Positions 33,132 through 44,558 of a DNA stretch of 64,000 nt are shown here, piece after piece (the first letter of the stretch is position 1; each line of letters starts with the position of its first letter). The stretch lies in the NCBI GenBank assembly GCA_014529385.2, contig CM043971.1:57914709-57978708 (forward strand), read 5' to 3'. Origin of the DNA: Adiantum capillus-veneris. Taxonomy: Eukaryota > Streptophyta > Polypodiopsida > Polypodiales > Pteridaceae. A program made the position numbers and the translations under genes. Under the pieces are notes generated by a model. It saw nothing but the letters and a program-made list of their open reading frames with translations, did not search any database and was not told the DNA's origin.

Positions 33132-34300
33132 TGTAACATTTAATGCACTAGTAAATTGTGTGTAGCAAAAATTGATAACATAGTGAGCATTTCATTAAGA
33201 ACAAGTTCCTAATGAGCATAGAGAGAGTACTTAGTTGGAGAAAGCAACATAGCAATTACACCTAGGTAGTTTGGCATAGGCAATACTTGAAAAGAGAGAG
33301 AAATAGAACAATTGACTACAATTGAGGACCGAATTTACATGGAGCCAGTCCCCCCTCCAAAAAGGCTTTGTATTATAGCTTCTCCCGTCAAAGGAGACTT
33401 TTGTACAATACAATCTTTGTGTTCCTTGACAAAACTTGTTGGTGCCATGAAGATGGAAGCTTCATGCACCAAATTATGCTTGAGAAACACACCTAGTGTG
33501 CCTAGCCTCAGTCCCAAGACCTCCCACACCTTCAAAAATAGTGAGAGCTAGTGGGGAATGAGGAAATATTGAGAGGAAGAAGATGTATCTTACAAGAAAG
33601 AAGTATTCTCCTCACATAATCAGTCTAATAGCATAGCTTAGCTTAGTAATTAGCATGGTAGAGGAGATGAGCATGCCATTAAAGCTTAGCTCTTGGTTGG
33701 ATTTGCATTCATAGCCAAGAGTTGGTGATGTAGTCCTCTACTTCCCAATACTTGGAGAAGGAGATGGAGTTCTTGCTCAACACATGAGTTGTGTGTGTGT
33801 GTGTGTGTGTAGCCAAAAATTAGGTAGATTAAAATGCCAACCTCTCTCTCTCTCTCTCTTGGTCGATCCCTCCTCCCAATTACTCTTGTTGGCTTCCCAT
33901 TGGCTTCTGCAAAGCTTAGCCAATAACAATTTCGAAGCATAATTGATAGCCTTGTGACATGTGTCTCCCTTTCTCCTTTTGTGAGAGCTTTAGGTAATTA
34001 AAATAATTTATTTAAGCTCTCATTGGACCTTTTAGCCTTCTGGCCAATAGGAATCAAGTAAGCCATTGGGCTGCTGGATGCTCATTGGACCTCTTGGTAG
34101 ACTGTCCAATAGTCTTCTAGGGAGCTTAATTTCTATTCGTTCATTTAGCAAGCATTTTTTAATTGATTATACTAATTTTAATCTAGCCTAATCCTCATTG
34201 GTCCACCTCTATGGCCATCTAATACGATTTGAGGGGCGATTGAGGGCAACTGGCCTAGGAACCTACCATGTGTCCATTCTTCCCTTTGGGGAGAGCTTGG

Positions 34301-34339
<39 letters not shown>

Positions 34340-34712
34340 TTTGTTTATCTCTCTTCCCCTACCATTAGGGCACGCTCCCTGCTTCTTGGGGATGTGGGAA
34401 GACCTTTTAGTCTTCCCATTACCATCCAATTTTTCCCACTTTTGACCATTGGACAACTTAATTAAATTTAGGAACTTTAGCCTATGGAAGTCTTAATGGA
34501 GTTGAACCTTAGGTCTTTTAAGCTTTATTGATGCACATTGATCTTTTGCAGATTGTCCGCCGTTGGATCCCTACTTTCCCTCCTTTGGATCCATGTTGAG
34601 ACCGGTCTGGCAGCCTTACCAATATTCTAGCTTTTACTCCCTTGGTAGCTCCCCATATCAAATGATCAGTTTAACATGAGAAAATCATTTTGGAGAATTA
34701 GATATTAGTTAA
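33132..34712 (-). repeat. 5' LTR of copy 2 (first unit)
   Basis: It is collinear with the 3' LTR but lacks the terminal TGTCATAAAA at its outer end. Microsatellites sit in the same places as in the 3' LTR: GT at 33790-33811 and 34303-34337, CT at 33843-33860. Confidence 0.85.
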
Positions 34713-34942
34713 CATTTGGACAGTCTACCAAGGGGTCCAATGAGCATCCAACAGCCCAATTGCTTGCTTGATTTCTATTGGTTCGTTTATCAAGAATTTT
34801 TAAATTGATTAGACTAATTTTTCTCTAGCCTAATTCTCATTGGTCCACCTCTATGTCCATCCAATAGGATTTGAGGGGAGCTTGGGGACAACTGGCCTAG
34901 GAGCCTGCCATGTGTCCATTATTCCCTTTAGGGAGAGCTTGG

Positions 34943-35004
<62 letters not shown>

Positions 35005-35384
35005 CTCTCTCTTCCCCTACCATTAGGGCTCGCCCCTTCCTTCCTAGGGATGTGGGAAGAATTTTTAGTCTTCCCATTACCATCCAGTTTTCCCCACTTT
35101 TGGTCATTGGACAATCTAATTAAATTTAGGAACTTTAGCCTAGGGAAGTCTTAATGGAGTTGAACCTTAGGTCTTTTAAGCTCCATTGATGCACATTTCT
35201 CTTTTGCAGACTGTCCCCCTTTGCATCCCTATTTTCCTCCTTTAGATCCCTGGTGAGATCGTTCTGGCAGGCTGGTAGCCTTACCAATATTCTAGCTTTT
35301 ACTCCCTTGGTACCTTCCCATATTAAATTATCAGTTTAACATGAGAAAATCATTTGGGAGAATTGGATATCACTTTTTATGACA
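34713..35384 (-). repeat. Rearranged extra LTR segment
   Basis: Bases about 34717-34762 are an inverted copy of an LTR internal segment. From about 34763 to 35384 the LTR end is repeated in normal orientation, including a long GT tract (34945-35002) and the TGTCATAAAA terminus. Confidence 0.85.
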
Positions 35385-35386
35385 TC

Positions 35387-35575
35387 ACATTTATCATAGA
35401 AGAGCATCAAAAATTCATACAATGGTGCCTACCACACAGTGTACACAATGTCCCAGGTGTTGAGAAAACTTTACAAGATGTTAGAATGCTTTTGATAGAT
35501 GTAGCTTACATCTTGTACAATTATACTCGTGCTTGTGGTTGGTCAACGAAAAGCATCAGTGCTATATGACAACTA
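35387..35575 (+). pseudogene. Tnp2-like gene, continuation after copy 2
   Basis: The frame EEHQKFIQWCLPHSVHNVPG, then TLQDVRMLLIDVAYILYNYT begins exactly at the outer end of copy 2 and is in the orientation of the interrupted gene on the left. A W-T-x-EEHxKF start after a KHHG end reads naturally across the insertion site. The match to a known domain is weak; the link to the left part is by position. Confidence 0.45.
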
Positions 35576-35739
35576 CTTTCGGCATGGATAATCATCATGG
35601 AAGAGGAAGAGGGGGTGAATGTGTCACCGCTTGAGCATGTTGCAGGTGGATAGCAAGTATCTATGTTTTTTGTTACTTCAATTTATGGATTCTAGATGGT
35701 TCTAGATGGTTTAGTATTTGTCTTATTTTAAGTTTGTTT

Positions 35740-36290
35740 ATGGCATGATATTGCCTCGTGCTCTTGTTCGGTATAGCAAAAGGCCTGTGTTGGTCTTCAA
35801 GCTTTGGAATGGAGGTCATCTTGAGCAGTGGATTTAGGCATGTCATCATGATGGAAGCAAGCCTGCAATCAAAGAGTTCCAACACACGTCTGGAACTGTA
35901 CAACAGTTCACAAACAACATTTTGTCAATTTGTAATGCTTTTCTGCAGACGATGAAATTTGTGCATAGTCACGAATTCATTCACAATGATCTAGACACTG
36001 GAAATATTCTACTTCATTTTGGCAAGCAGGAGTGTATGCTGGCATTGCAGACTGGTGGCAAAGCACACCATCAAGTACGTATGCAACATTTCCCAAGCTG
36101 CCAAATCTCACCCCTCAATGTAGAGCTAAATTTGAACGACATTATCCATGGACTGCCCCTGAAAATATCAGCACCAATCCTCCTCCATTCACCAAGGCAT
36201 CTGATATATATAGTCTCTCATATATTCTTAAGCGCTTGATTGCGTGTATTTCAGAGCCCGCTGAAGTTCTCAAGAGCGAATTTTTGTGAA
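35740..36290 (+). pseudogene. Protein-kinase-like domain fragment
   Basis: Plus-strand frames give RALVRYSKRPVLVFKLWNGG, then FLQTMKFVHSHEFIHNDLDT followed by GNILLHF (about 35945-36020), GIADWW (about 36040), YPWTAPENIS and FTKASDIYSLSYILKRLI (36140-36240). These fit the kinase catalytic loop (HRDLKPxNILL, here HND), the Mg-binding DFG position (ADW), the APE motif and the D-x-YSLG helix. One shift near 36030 and a stop near 35845 break it. It may be a captured host gene or part of the neighbouring transposon. Kinase call moderate; activity unlikely. Confidence 0.6.
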
Positions 36291-36657
36291 ATGTAAATAA
36301 GCATCTTGCTATTGAAAAAGCTCCCAAACCCTTAGATAGACTTAAGATATGGGATCTAAGCCTTTGTTTGAATGGAGGCCATAATGTTGGCTATCATATT
36401 GTAACCGAATCCGGCTTGAGGCGTGTTGATGATTAAAGCAAATCAACTTTTTTGACATTAATGGTGTGCAATGTGTGGTGATATTTAGCGTGGTGATATG
36501 TAAAGTGTTTCATAAATGGTGTTCAAATACGTCTTTAAAGTTCTTCAAGTTGAGGTTTTAAAGTATTTCAAGTTGGATCGCTCAATTCTCTGAAACAGCT
36601 CTCTTTTCCAATTGTTAAGACCTATTTCACTAAAGTCTATTATTTTGCATTTCAGTT

Positions 36658-37170
36658 ATGGAAGATATTGCTCCCGACCAGAATGCGCAGAAGCCTAATG
36701 ATCCTTTGCTTAATCATGCATTGGCTCAGCAAATTTACAAAGAGGAAGAAATCCGGGTGGCTCAAGGAGATCTGAGCGCTTTGGCTACAACCCAATAAGA
36801 CGAATCAGAAATTCAAGGGGAGCCACTGAATTACAAGCAATGCAGACAGCTATGCCTAAATCACTTTCGCTCCCTTGAAGGTTTCATATTTTCAACACAC
36901 TATCCTCGCAAGAAATATCCTTGCAAGATTTATCCAAGTGTACAGATCACCACCAAACAATAATCAAGTCGCAATTTACTTTGTACAACAATGCTATTGC
37001 TACTATGTGTTGCGACTCAAAGTTGATTGGAACGATCATCCCACTACAGGAGGTGTTGGCAAAGGACACCCAACTGAGAAGATTCATGCATGGGAGGCTA
37101 ATCAAGAAGACCCTCCTCACAATAGAGGATATACATACTTGCCCGAAGAAATCGTAGTCATTGAGTAGCT
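36658..37170 (+). pseudogene. Hypothetical gene fragment
   Basis: An ATG at 36658 opens a 46-codon acidic frame (MEDIAPDQNAQKPNDPLLNH). After the stop, another frame (36921-37157) gives CCDSKLIGTIIPLQEVLAKD and LRRFMHGRLIKKTL. Codon texture looks protein-like across both pieces, but I recognise no family. It lies downstream of the kinase-like fragment on the same strand and could be another exon of that gene. Confidence 0.3.
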
Positions 37171-37577
37171 TGCAACCCAAGGCATGGATTTGGCAAGTCA
37201 AGGAGAGACCCCAGCCATGCTACGCGCCATATAGAAGTTCTAGAAATAAAGTTGGCATGGTACGAGGCAAAGTATAACGAAGAAGAGATGGGCAATGCGG
37301 GTGAAAGAGATTCATTTGGCCAATAAAAATTTTGTGTATCTGATCTTTTAGGAGATGCAACCCATGATTTAAATTAAATCTTCCTCACAATACTAAGCTT
37401 CTTTTGTATCTTAAATCTCAAGATTTGTAACGAAAACTTCTTTTTAGTATGTAAATCTTTATTTCTTGCAACAAATGAACATGTCGGCTCTTGTTACAAT
37501 TGTGTAAGTTATGTACTCTCTTTTTGACAATGATATGGAGCAGATGGAGAGAAAGGGAGACAAAGAAAGAGGAAGAG

Positions 37578-37580
37578 AGT

Positions 37581-37634
<54 letters not shown>
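37578..37634 (+). repeat. (GA)n microsatellite
   Basis: About 27 GA repeats downstream of the hAT transposase. Confidence 0.97.
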
Positions 37635-37637
<3 letters not shown>

Positions 37638-37705
37638 AGAGATTTCAAAGCTAAACTATACGTATCTTTTGCATTGCAAAATTGATAGAGAATACAGTAC
37701 AAACT

Positions 37706-39819
37706 TTATAGCTCAACCGTCCCCTCAATCACAGGCACCATGTCATCAATTTCTTCAACATCTGAACAATCTAGATGAATATCTTCCGGGTTCCATTCCA
37801 ATTCATCATCGGAGTTGAGCTCATTTGCAATTGCTTCGTGTGTTTGAAAACGTCCGAAGCTTTCTTCTGTGGCACTTGTGGCTAACTTCGCTGGCTTGTG
37901 CATAAGTCCCATATTACAAAATACATAAACCAAACCCGTAGCTCGTTTAGGACTTAATCGAATTCGTTTTTTAGTATGCACGAAAGCAAACGAAGACCAA
38001 TTTCTTTCACAGCTACCACTCAAAGTGGAAATACACAATACTCTCACACCCACATGTTGAAGTTCCACTTTTTCTCCACCGTACTCTTTCCACCAAACTG
38101 GTGCGCTCATCGCCTTGATAGCATCTATATGCCAAGGATCCCCAAACATTCCTTCTCTGCTAGTATATGTCGTCTTCTGTGTGTATGCCACATGTCCATC
38201 CACATTGCGTAGAAGTTGAGCACACACTTTCTTGAAATCACTGATCACTTCATTGTTTGAAGATTGCTCGTGCATCTGAAACTTAGGATCTAAAACAAAA
38301 CCTGCTCCATGCAAAGGAGTATGCAGCTGCTCCCATCATCTTTTGACAAACGACATCATCATGGCTTTCTCTTTTCCTGCATAAGATGTACAGTCTTTTA
38401 ACTTGCGAGTGGCTTCATGCATGTACCAGTAAACCCGTCCAAAGATAGAGGCTTCTTTGTCTAGTAATCGTATCAGATGAGTGAAGGGTTTTGTGACAGT
38501 AACAACTTTGTCTACATTTCTCCAAAAAATAGGAGAGTTTATAAGCTGATAGCATTTGGATATAGTAGGTTCATACTTGGGATATTTATGGAGCCAAATG
38601 TCCCATCTTTTATCTGCCACTGTTTCAACAAGGGTCGCTTTAACCTGCTGCAGTGTTGATAGAACGTAATATGCTGTTGCAAAATGGGTCACAAAAAATC
38701 TGTAAATTTTTTTTGGGAGACTTTGTTCTGAACAAAGCATAAGAAAATGAATGCTCTCTTATAAACTTCACCAAGTGGTTTGAGTTTGTTTAATAGAAGG
38801 AACTTTCCCAAAGTACTCTAAGAGCAGATTCAAAGTGTGTGTAGCACATGGAACCCATGTTAGCTCTGGATACTTTGCTTCAATTGCTTTTCCAGCTGCT
38901 TTGTAGTTAGATGTATTATCTGTGACAATGGCTGTCACATTTTTAGGTCCTCCTGCCCTTCTGATCGAACGATCATACATACCAGCAAGATATCCACTAG
39001 TTTTCTCTTTCAAGGATGTACCGATCGCCTCAAGAAAGATGGAACCTCTTGGACAAATCAACATCACATTAATCAATGGTTTCTTCTGACATTTGTCCAA
39101 CCATCTAGAGAAATTGTGCATCCATATTGTGGCACATAATATAGAGTTGTGCGCTTTAATATATTTTATGTAGTTTTCACTTTATCTAAGTATTTTGTAG
39201 GCATCTTATCATAATCAGGTACCACAAAACCCTTCTTCGCAGTGCTCATTAAAGCATCTCTGAAGATAGGATTTTGAATGACGTTAAAAGGAATTCCACA
39301 TGCAAGAAATGCTTGCGTCCACTTAAGATGGAGTTCAAGCATCCATTGTTTATCAAATGCCTGAGGCAAAGTAGAACCACTTGATGCAGGTTCTCCTCCA
39401 ATCCATGCTTCACTTCAGCTTATGTTAGCAGAACTTCCGATAGGATTAGAGCTACAATCCCCAGCAAAGGATGAATTATGCCCTCCTTGACATGAAGCAG
39501 GGGTAGAGGGAGTGTTTTGATCATTCTTGAGTGTCATCTCGATATCACTAGCCATAGATGGAGCCATCATTTTGGAACCTCCCGTTTTTCTGCCTTCAAG
39601 AAGTGCTCTCTTTGCCTTGAGCGCCCACTCGGGAAATTTTTCTTCAATACCTCTTGGCGGATTTTTGCAAGCTAAAATGTTTCCAGGAACTTTGAACACG
39701 TGTTCTTTTATCCTGTGCGCATTTTTGCTAAAATTATGGATGCAGGTCTTACACTTCAACTTTGATGCATTCTGTCCACTGACCAATTCATCTACGTAGT
39801 TCCACTCATATCCTTTCAC
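37706..39819 (-). pseudogene. hAT-family transposase
   Basis: Five consecutive minus-strand frames make one transposase of about 690 codons. N-terminal: BED-like zinc finger (LKCKTCIHNFSKNAHRIKEH, residues about 20-40). Middle: DUF659 region with KKPLINVMLICPRGSIF, IVTDNTSNYKAAGKAIEAKY and PCATHTLNLLLEYFGK (38768-39121). C-terminal: hAT dimerisation block with STLSGSCERNWSSFAFVHTK and RATGLVYVFCNMGL (37880-38040). A one-base shift at about 39085, a TAA near 39166 and a break near 38750 make it non-functional. Terminal inverted repeats were not identified. Confidence 0.85.
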
Positions 39820-39957
39820 CGTCTTCTTAAGATCTGCAAACTCAAATAGAACTAATTACTAAATACACATTTAAAAAACTTTAATACCATTTACATTACT
39901 TTATTTATCAACGTTTTTAACCTCTTTAATTAATAAATATCAAAAATAGTTTTTTTT

Positions 39958-40515
39958 TTCAAGTGTGAGCTCTCACTTCACACTTGAATCATGATAAATA
40001 AATCGCTTAATCTATCTCAATAACTTCCAAGTATGTGAGTAAAGTCTACACATTACAAGTTATTTTTTAAAAACTATCTAAATTACCTCCGCTGAGTGTG
40101 AGTGTAACTCTACACATGGCAAGCAATCAAAATTCACTACTTCTATAAATTTCTTCTAGGTGTGAGAATACCTCTACACAAAGAGAGAGATTATTATTTA
40201 ATCTACCTAGATTGTCTGTAGTGTGAGTACTACTCTACACATGACAGACAATCATTAGATAAATCTAACCTAAGTTACTTCGAGGTGCGAACATAGTTCA
40301 ACACACAACAAGTAGCTCCTCACTGTAACTATCTAACTTAAGCTACTTCTGAGTATGAACATAGTTCAACACAAAGAAAATAACTGCTAACTTTACTTTT
40401 ATTGAATCACTTCCAAGTGTGAGTTTCCTCTACACAATGCAAGTAATCATTAACTACCTTACTTAATTTACCTCTCAGTGTAAGATATCCTTGACACAGA
40501 GCAGATAAAGACTAA
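39958..40515. repeat. Array of about nine diverged stem-loop units
   Basis: Units of about 62 bp recur from 39958 to 40515, upstream of the hAT transposase start. Each has an inner stem of the form GTGTGAG ... CTCTACAC and often an outer stem. The clearest is at 40211-40252: outer arms GATTGTCTGT and ACAGACAATC, inner arms GTGTGAGTA and TACTCTACAC. At 40021-40062 the outer arms are TAACTT and AAGTTA. In the units near 40288 and 40357 the inner pair is GAAC ... GTTC, and near 40480 it is AAG ... CTT. Sequence drifts while pairing is kept. No open frame covers the array. Confidence 0.75.
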
Positions 40516-40719
40516 AATCAACTCCAAAACATAAAAACACATTTTGTTTAAAGCTCTAAATTTCTATTAAATTATTCAATACATTAAAACTAATTTTTAT
40601 ATATATTTTTTGTTGTTGAAGCTCACTTATAGATGAGAAGAGGAGAAGAGAGCTCAACGGAATGAGTAACATACTCCGTTTTCACGGTATGTAAAGAAAC
40701 TTATTTCGATCGTAATATT

Positions 40720-40782
40720 ATTTCAATCGAATAATATTTCGATCGAATTAATATATAGATCGAAATATTATTCGATCGAAAT
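40720..40782. repeat. AT-rich palindrome, 25 bp arms
   Basis: Arms 40720-40744 and 40758-40782 are inverted copies with one mismatch, separated by 13 bp. Each contains TCGATCGAA-type words, and TTTCGATCG also occurs just to the left (40702-40712). It may be the core of a small foldback element spanning about 40660-40915. Confidence 0.85.
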
Positions 40783-40914
40783 GCTAATAAATTACACGAT
40801 ACGCTCGTTTTGATGATGTGGCACCGTATAATACGGCTAAATAAAAATAGGTGTCATATAATATGTCCGTTTAAAATGTATTATACGTACACCGTATAAC
40901 GTACAATGCAACTT

Positions 40915-41575
40915 AGCTTTAGAAGTGTCCCTTTTGCTTTCTTTGTCCTAGACATGCCTTGTGTGAGTGTGTGTGTGTGTTCTCTCTCATCCCCCTCATG
41001 TAGGGCTCGCCCCCTCCTTGTAGGGATTGGATTTTGACTTTTTGACACCTTAAGCCCCTCAAGCTTAGGCCCAATTCCCACCACAAGCTTGGCCCTTAAG
41101 CACCTCAAGCTTGGGCCGGGTTCCCACCTCAAGTAGAGCCCTAACATCTCAAGCATGAAAAGCACCTCAAGCATCTCAATCATTAACCACCTCAAGCATC
41201 TCAAGCACCTCAGTCATCCGACACCTCAAGCACCTTAGTCATCAAGCACGACAAGAACCTCAAGCACCTTAATCGTGGGCCGGCGGGCTTTCACCTCAAA
41301 CAAGGCCCTGGCTTACCTAAGGTCAAAGGAATTTTACACTCATTATTGGAGGTCTTCAATGAAGCTAACACTAAGGTCTTATGCTTCATTGGTTAGCCTT
41401 TCTCTTTGATAGACCATGTGTCATTTGGGTCCCTTTACCATTGGCCCCGTGTTGAGATAGATCTATAAGCACATGTCTATGTTTTAACCCTTGTTCTTGT
41501 TTATTCTCCCACATTAAATGATCAGTTTAATATGAGAAAATCGTTTGGGTTGGTTAGATATTAGATTTTATGACA
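40915..41575 (-). repeat. 3' LTR of copy 3, truncated
   Basis: It matches 48070-48686 of the 5' LTR and keeps the TGTCATAAAA start at 41575. Similarity ends near 40915, where unrelated AT-rich sequence begins. The remaining LTR is not found on the far side of the hAT gene. Confidence 0.85.
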
Positions 41576-41939
41576 TTACCTCTCTCTCTTGAAATCATAG
41601 TCGTCCTCGACTATGGGTAGAAGAGATAAAGCCTTAGTCATTAGTCAATCTTACTTAGCGGGTAGAGGATCCCTTTTAATCCTATGACATCTTTCCAATA
41701 TGGATGACTAATCCATTTGGTGCTTGGGAGACATAGCTGTCACAAACATGTCTGCTCTTTAGTCAATTTCATTCTCCCAAAGTAGAAGACAAATTCTACT
41801 TGGTGTTTGAGAGACGTCGTCATCAAAAACATGATTCTAAGTATGCATACTATTTAAATTTGTGCACAATTAAAAAGAGAACTAGTATTATAAGACAAAA
41901 ACATGGGTCATTTGAAAGAAATTTGTACATTTTCTTACT

Positions 41940-42912
41940 CTAATGTAGCATTGTAAGCATTGACAAGGTTCATACTATCCTTAATCTGTATTCCTTGCAT
42001 CCATCTAGCATCTTCAAAAGGATAATTTTTGAACTTAATAAGATACCATCAGATATTCTTACCATGTCGTAGTACATTGTCTTCATGCCGAAGGATAGCT
42101 TCGTGTTGTAGCACCTCTTCTTGTTCTTCAACTTTGAGAGGGTCTTTGGTAATCGGTTCACTTGGTGGCTCTCCTTTGTAGGGTTTAAGTAGACTCACAT
42201 GAAAGGAATTATGTATGAGTCAATGGTTGGGCAACTTGAGTTGGTAAGCCGTCTCATTGATGGGCTTCAAGATTTGGAAAGGACCATAGTATATTTTTGC
42301 TAGCTTAGCATAATACTTTTGATGGCCTTAAGATTTCTGCCCGTCGTTTGCCTTAATCAAGACTAACAAAACTTAAGTAAGACCCAATCATTTTCTTTGA
42401 ATGTTAAGGCCCTTCTGTGCTTGTCAGCAACAGCTTTTTGCCTTTGTTAAGAGATGGATATAGCCTCCTTGTAGCTCACGGCTATACTCATCGGCAGCGA
42501 AGATATTCCCATGTACTTTAAGTAGTAAGGGACTTTTAGGTCTTCCCTCAATGATCTCAAAAGGTGCTTTTCCCATAGAAGTATGTACAGTATTATTGTA
42601 GTCATACTCTACAAGAGGTAAGTACTTTTGCCATTGTGAGCGTTGATCTACTTCGGTAACATAAGTCTTGAGTAGATCGAGTATTGTAAGATTGGCTATC
42701 TCACTTTGGCCATCCGTTTGTGGGTGATAGACTGAAGAGAAATTCAATCTTATTCCTAAATTTTCAGAGAGACCTTTCCAAAAGTTACTGGTCATTCTAG
42801 GATCTCTATCTGACACGATAGATGTTGATAATCCATGGTGTTTGAAAAATTTGGTTTGCCTTAATAGTCTTTTTGATAGGAATAAAGTGTGCTTTCTTGC
42901 TAAACATTTCAA
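41940..42912 (-). pseudogene. Copy 3 integrase C-terminal part and chromodomain
   Basis: The 42424-42912 frame holds LSTSIVSDRDPRMTSNFWKG and HPQTDGQSEIANL (second Asp and Glu of the DDE core) and VEYDYNNTVHTSMGKAPFE. Further down, about 41960-42140, another frame gives EAILRHEDNVLRHGKNI and WYLIKFKNYPFEDARWMQG, the chromodomain-like tail shared with copies 1 and 2. A stop replaces the residue before WYLIKF. Confidence 0.8.
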
Positions 42913-43688
42913 CTATTGTCCATATTCTCGTATTCCCATGGATAGACTTGGGCAATCCAAAGATAAAATCCATGGATATACTCTCCCATGCATGGTGAAT
43001 TTGGGATAGGCAATGGCTGGAGTAATCCAGGTTGCTTCCCTCTATCATATTTGGTCTTTTGATATACTACGCATTTTGAAACATACTCTTGTGTGTCCTT
43101 TTTCATGGTAGGCCAATAGAAATACGTCTCTACTCCTTGAAGAGTAGGTTGAATACCTGCATAGGGAGGAGCTTGGGATTCATACATAACTTTCTCACGA
43201 AGGGAATGGGTAACACATAGCCTATTGTCGTGGAGAAGATAACCATCCTGTAAGGTGAATGGTTCCTCTTTCTTCCCCAAAGCAAGGGGTGACATTATGT
43301 CTTTAAAGTCAGGGTCAATAGCATACTCATCTATCATAGAGGATAGATCAGTGTGAGTAGCTATAGACACTGCATTAACTTTTGGTCGTCGTGAAAGTGC
43401 ATCGGCCACTTGATTGTGCTTACCAGTAATGTGAGCAATATGAAAATTAAATTGCAAAAGAAAATTTGCCCACCTTATTTGTTTGTCGGAAAGCTTGGTT
43501 TGTGTCTTGAAATACTTGAGACTTTGGTGGTCGGTTCGTAGGATAAATGGAGTCCCCAATAAATAGTCTTTCCATGTGTCTAGGGCATGTAGAACAGCTA
43601 AAAGCTCTTCCTCATAAATGCCCAAGACTCGTTCATCAGTATTGAGACTTCGGCTCTCATATGCTATGGCATGCCCTTCTTGAAGCAA
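42806..43688 (-). pseudogene. Copy 3 RNase H and integrase N-terminal part
   Basis: The 42909-43688 frame carries FILRTDHQSLKYFKTQTK, KHNQVADALSRRPKVNA, the linker, and the zinc-binding start ending CVVYQKTKYD, in which a tyrosine replaces the first cysteine of CVVCQ. A four-base CATG repeat near 42990 (absent from copy 2) shifts the frame; SMDFIFGLPKS, with the first catalytic Asp, is then read in 42806-43048. Confidence 0.85.
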
Positions 43689-44036
43689 AACTGCTCCAAG
43701 GCAATCACCACAAGCATCACATTAGACCTCAAATGGCTTTGAGAGATCCGGAAGCATAAGGACTTGTTGGAAGGTAAGCTTCTCCTTGAGCTTATCAAAA
43801 ATATTTGGCTCCTTAGCAGTTCATACATGCTTAACGTTCTTCTTAGTCAAGTCATGTAGTGGTCTTGCTATTTGAGAGAATTTTTCTATGAAGCGTCTAT
43901 AGTATGCGCACATACCAATAAAGCTTCTTAGCTCATGAAGATTCCTTGAATTAGTCCATGCTTTTATTACCTCTAACTTTGATAAATCCATACGGATACC
44001 ATCTTGAGAGATAATTTGACCTAGGTATTGAATCTC

Positions 44037-44549
44037 CTATAGGAAAAATTCGCTTTTCTTTTGATTGAGAGAAAACGTGTTCTCCCTCAATGCTTGAAAA
44101 ATCACTTGGAGATGTTGCTTATGTTCCTCCAATGACTTGGAGTAGATGATGATATCATCAAATGACACTCCGGTGAATTTGCAGTAAGGTCTAAAAAATT
44201 TATCCATTAGACGATTGAACGTAGCTGGTGCATTAGTCAAGTCAAAAGGAAAGACTAGATATTCATAAAGACCAAACATTGTGCAAAACGTGATCTTTAG
44301 GATACCTTCATCCACAATCCTTATTTAATGATAGCCACTTTTAAGGTCAATCCTACTGAAGTAGGTAGATCCTTGTAGCTTATCAAACAGATCTTCTACC
44401 CGAGGCACATGAAATTTGTTTTTGATAGTGGTATGGTTTAGTGTTCGATAGTCCACACACATACGATATGTACCATCTTTTTTTTGCACTAAAAGGACTG
44501 GAGAACAAAAGGGAGAGGAACTAGGCATCAGCATATCTTTGTCTACCAA
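44037..44549 (-). pseudogene. Copy 3 reverse transcriptase
   Basis: Two frames: 44325-44549 with [20 protein letters not shown] and [14 protein letters not shown], and 44037-44315 with FPFDLTNAPATF and SFDDIIIYSKSLEEHKQHLQ. The catalytic box reads SFDD (usual YVDD or FxDD). A stop (TAA in place of CAA after SGYH, about 44325) separates the two. Confidence 0.85.
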
Positions 44550-44558
44550 TTCATGTAC

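Larger units (their letters stand above)
25802..35384 (-). mobile_element. Chromovirus (Ty3/Gypsy) copy 2
   Basis: Minus-strand element with 3' LTR (25802-27426), polypurine tract, chromodomain, integrase, RNase H, RT, protease, gag, primer-binding site (33119-33130) and 5' LTR (33132 to about 34712), plus a rearranged extra LTR segment to 35384. LTR ends are TGTCATAAAA and TGTTACA. The flanks GTACA and TCACA agree at three of five bases, so the target duplication is not clean, consistent with the rearranged 5' side. It interrupts a Tnp2-like gene. Coding is broken at many places. Confidence 0.9.

Noticed and set aside
39958-40515. CRISPR-like array
   Set aside because: Repeats are diverged hairpins without unique spacers, in plant nuclear DNA.
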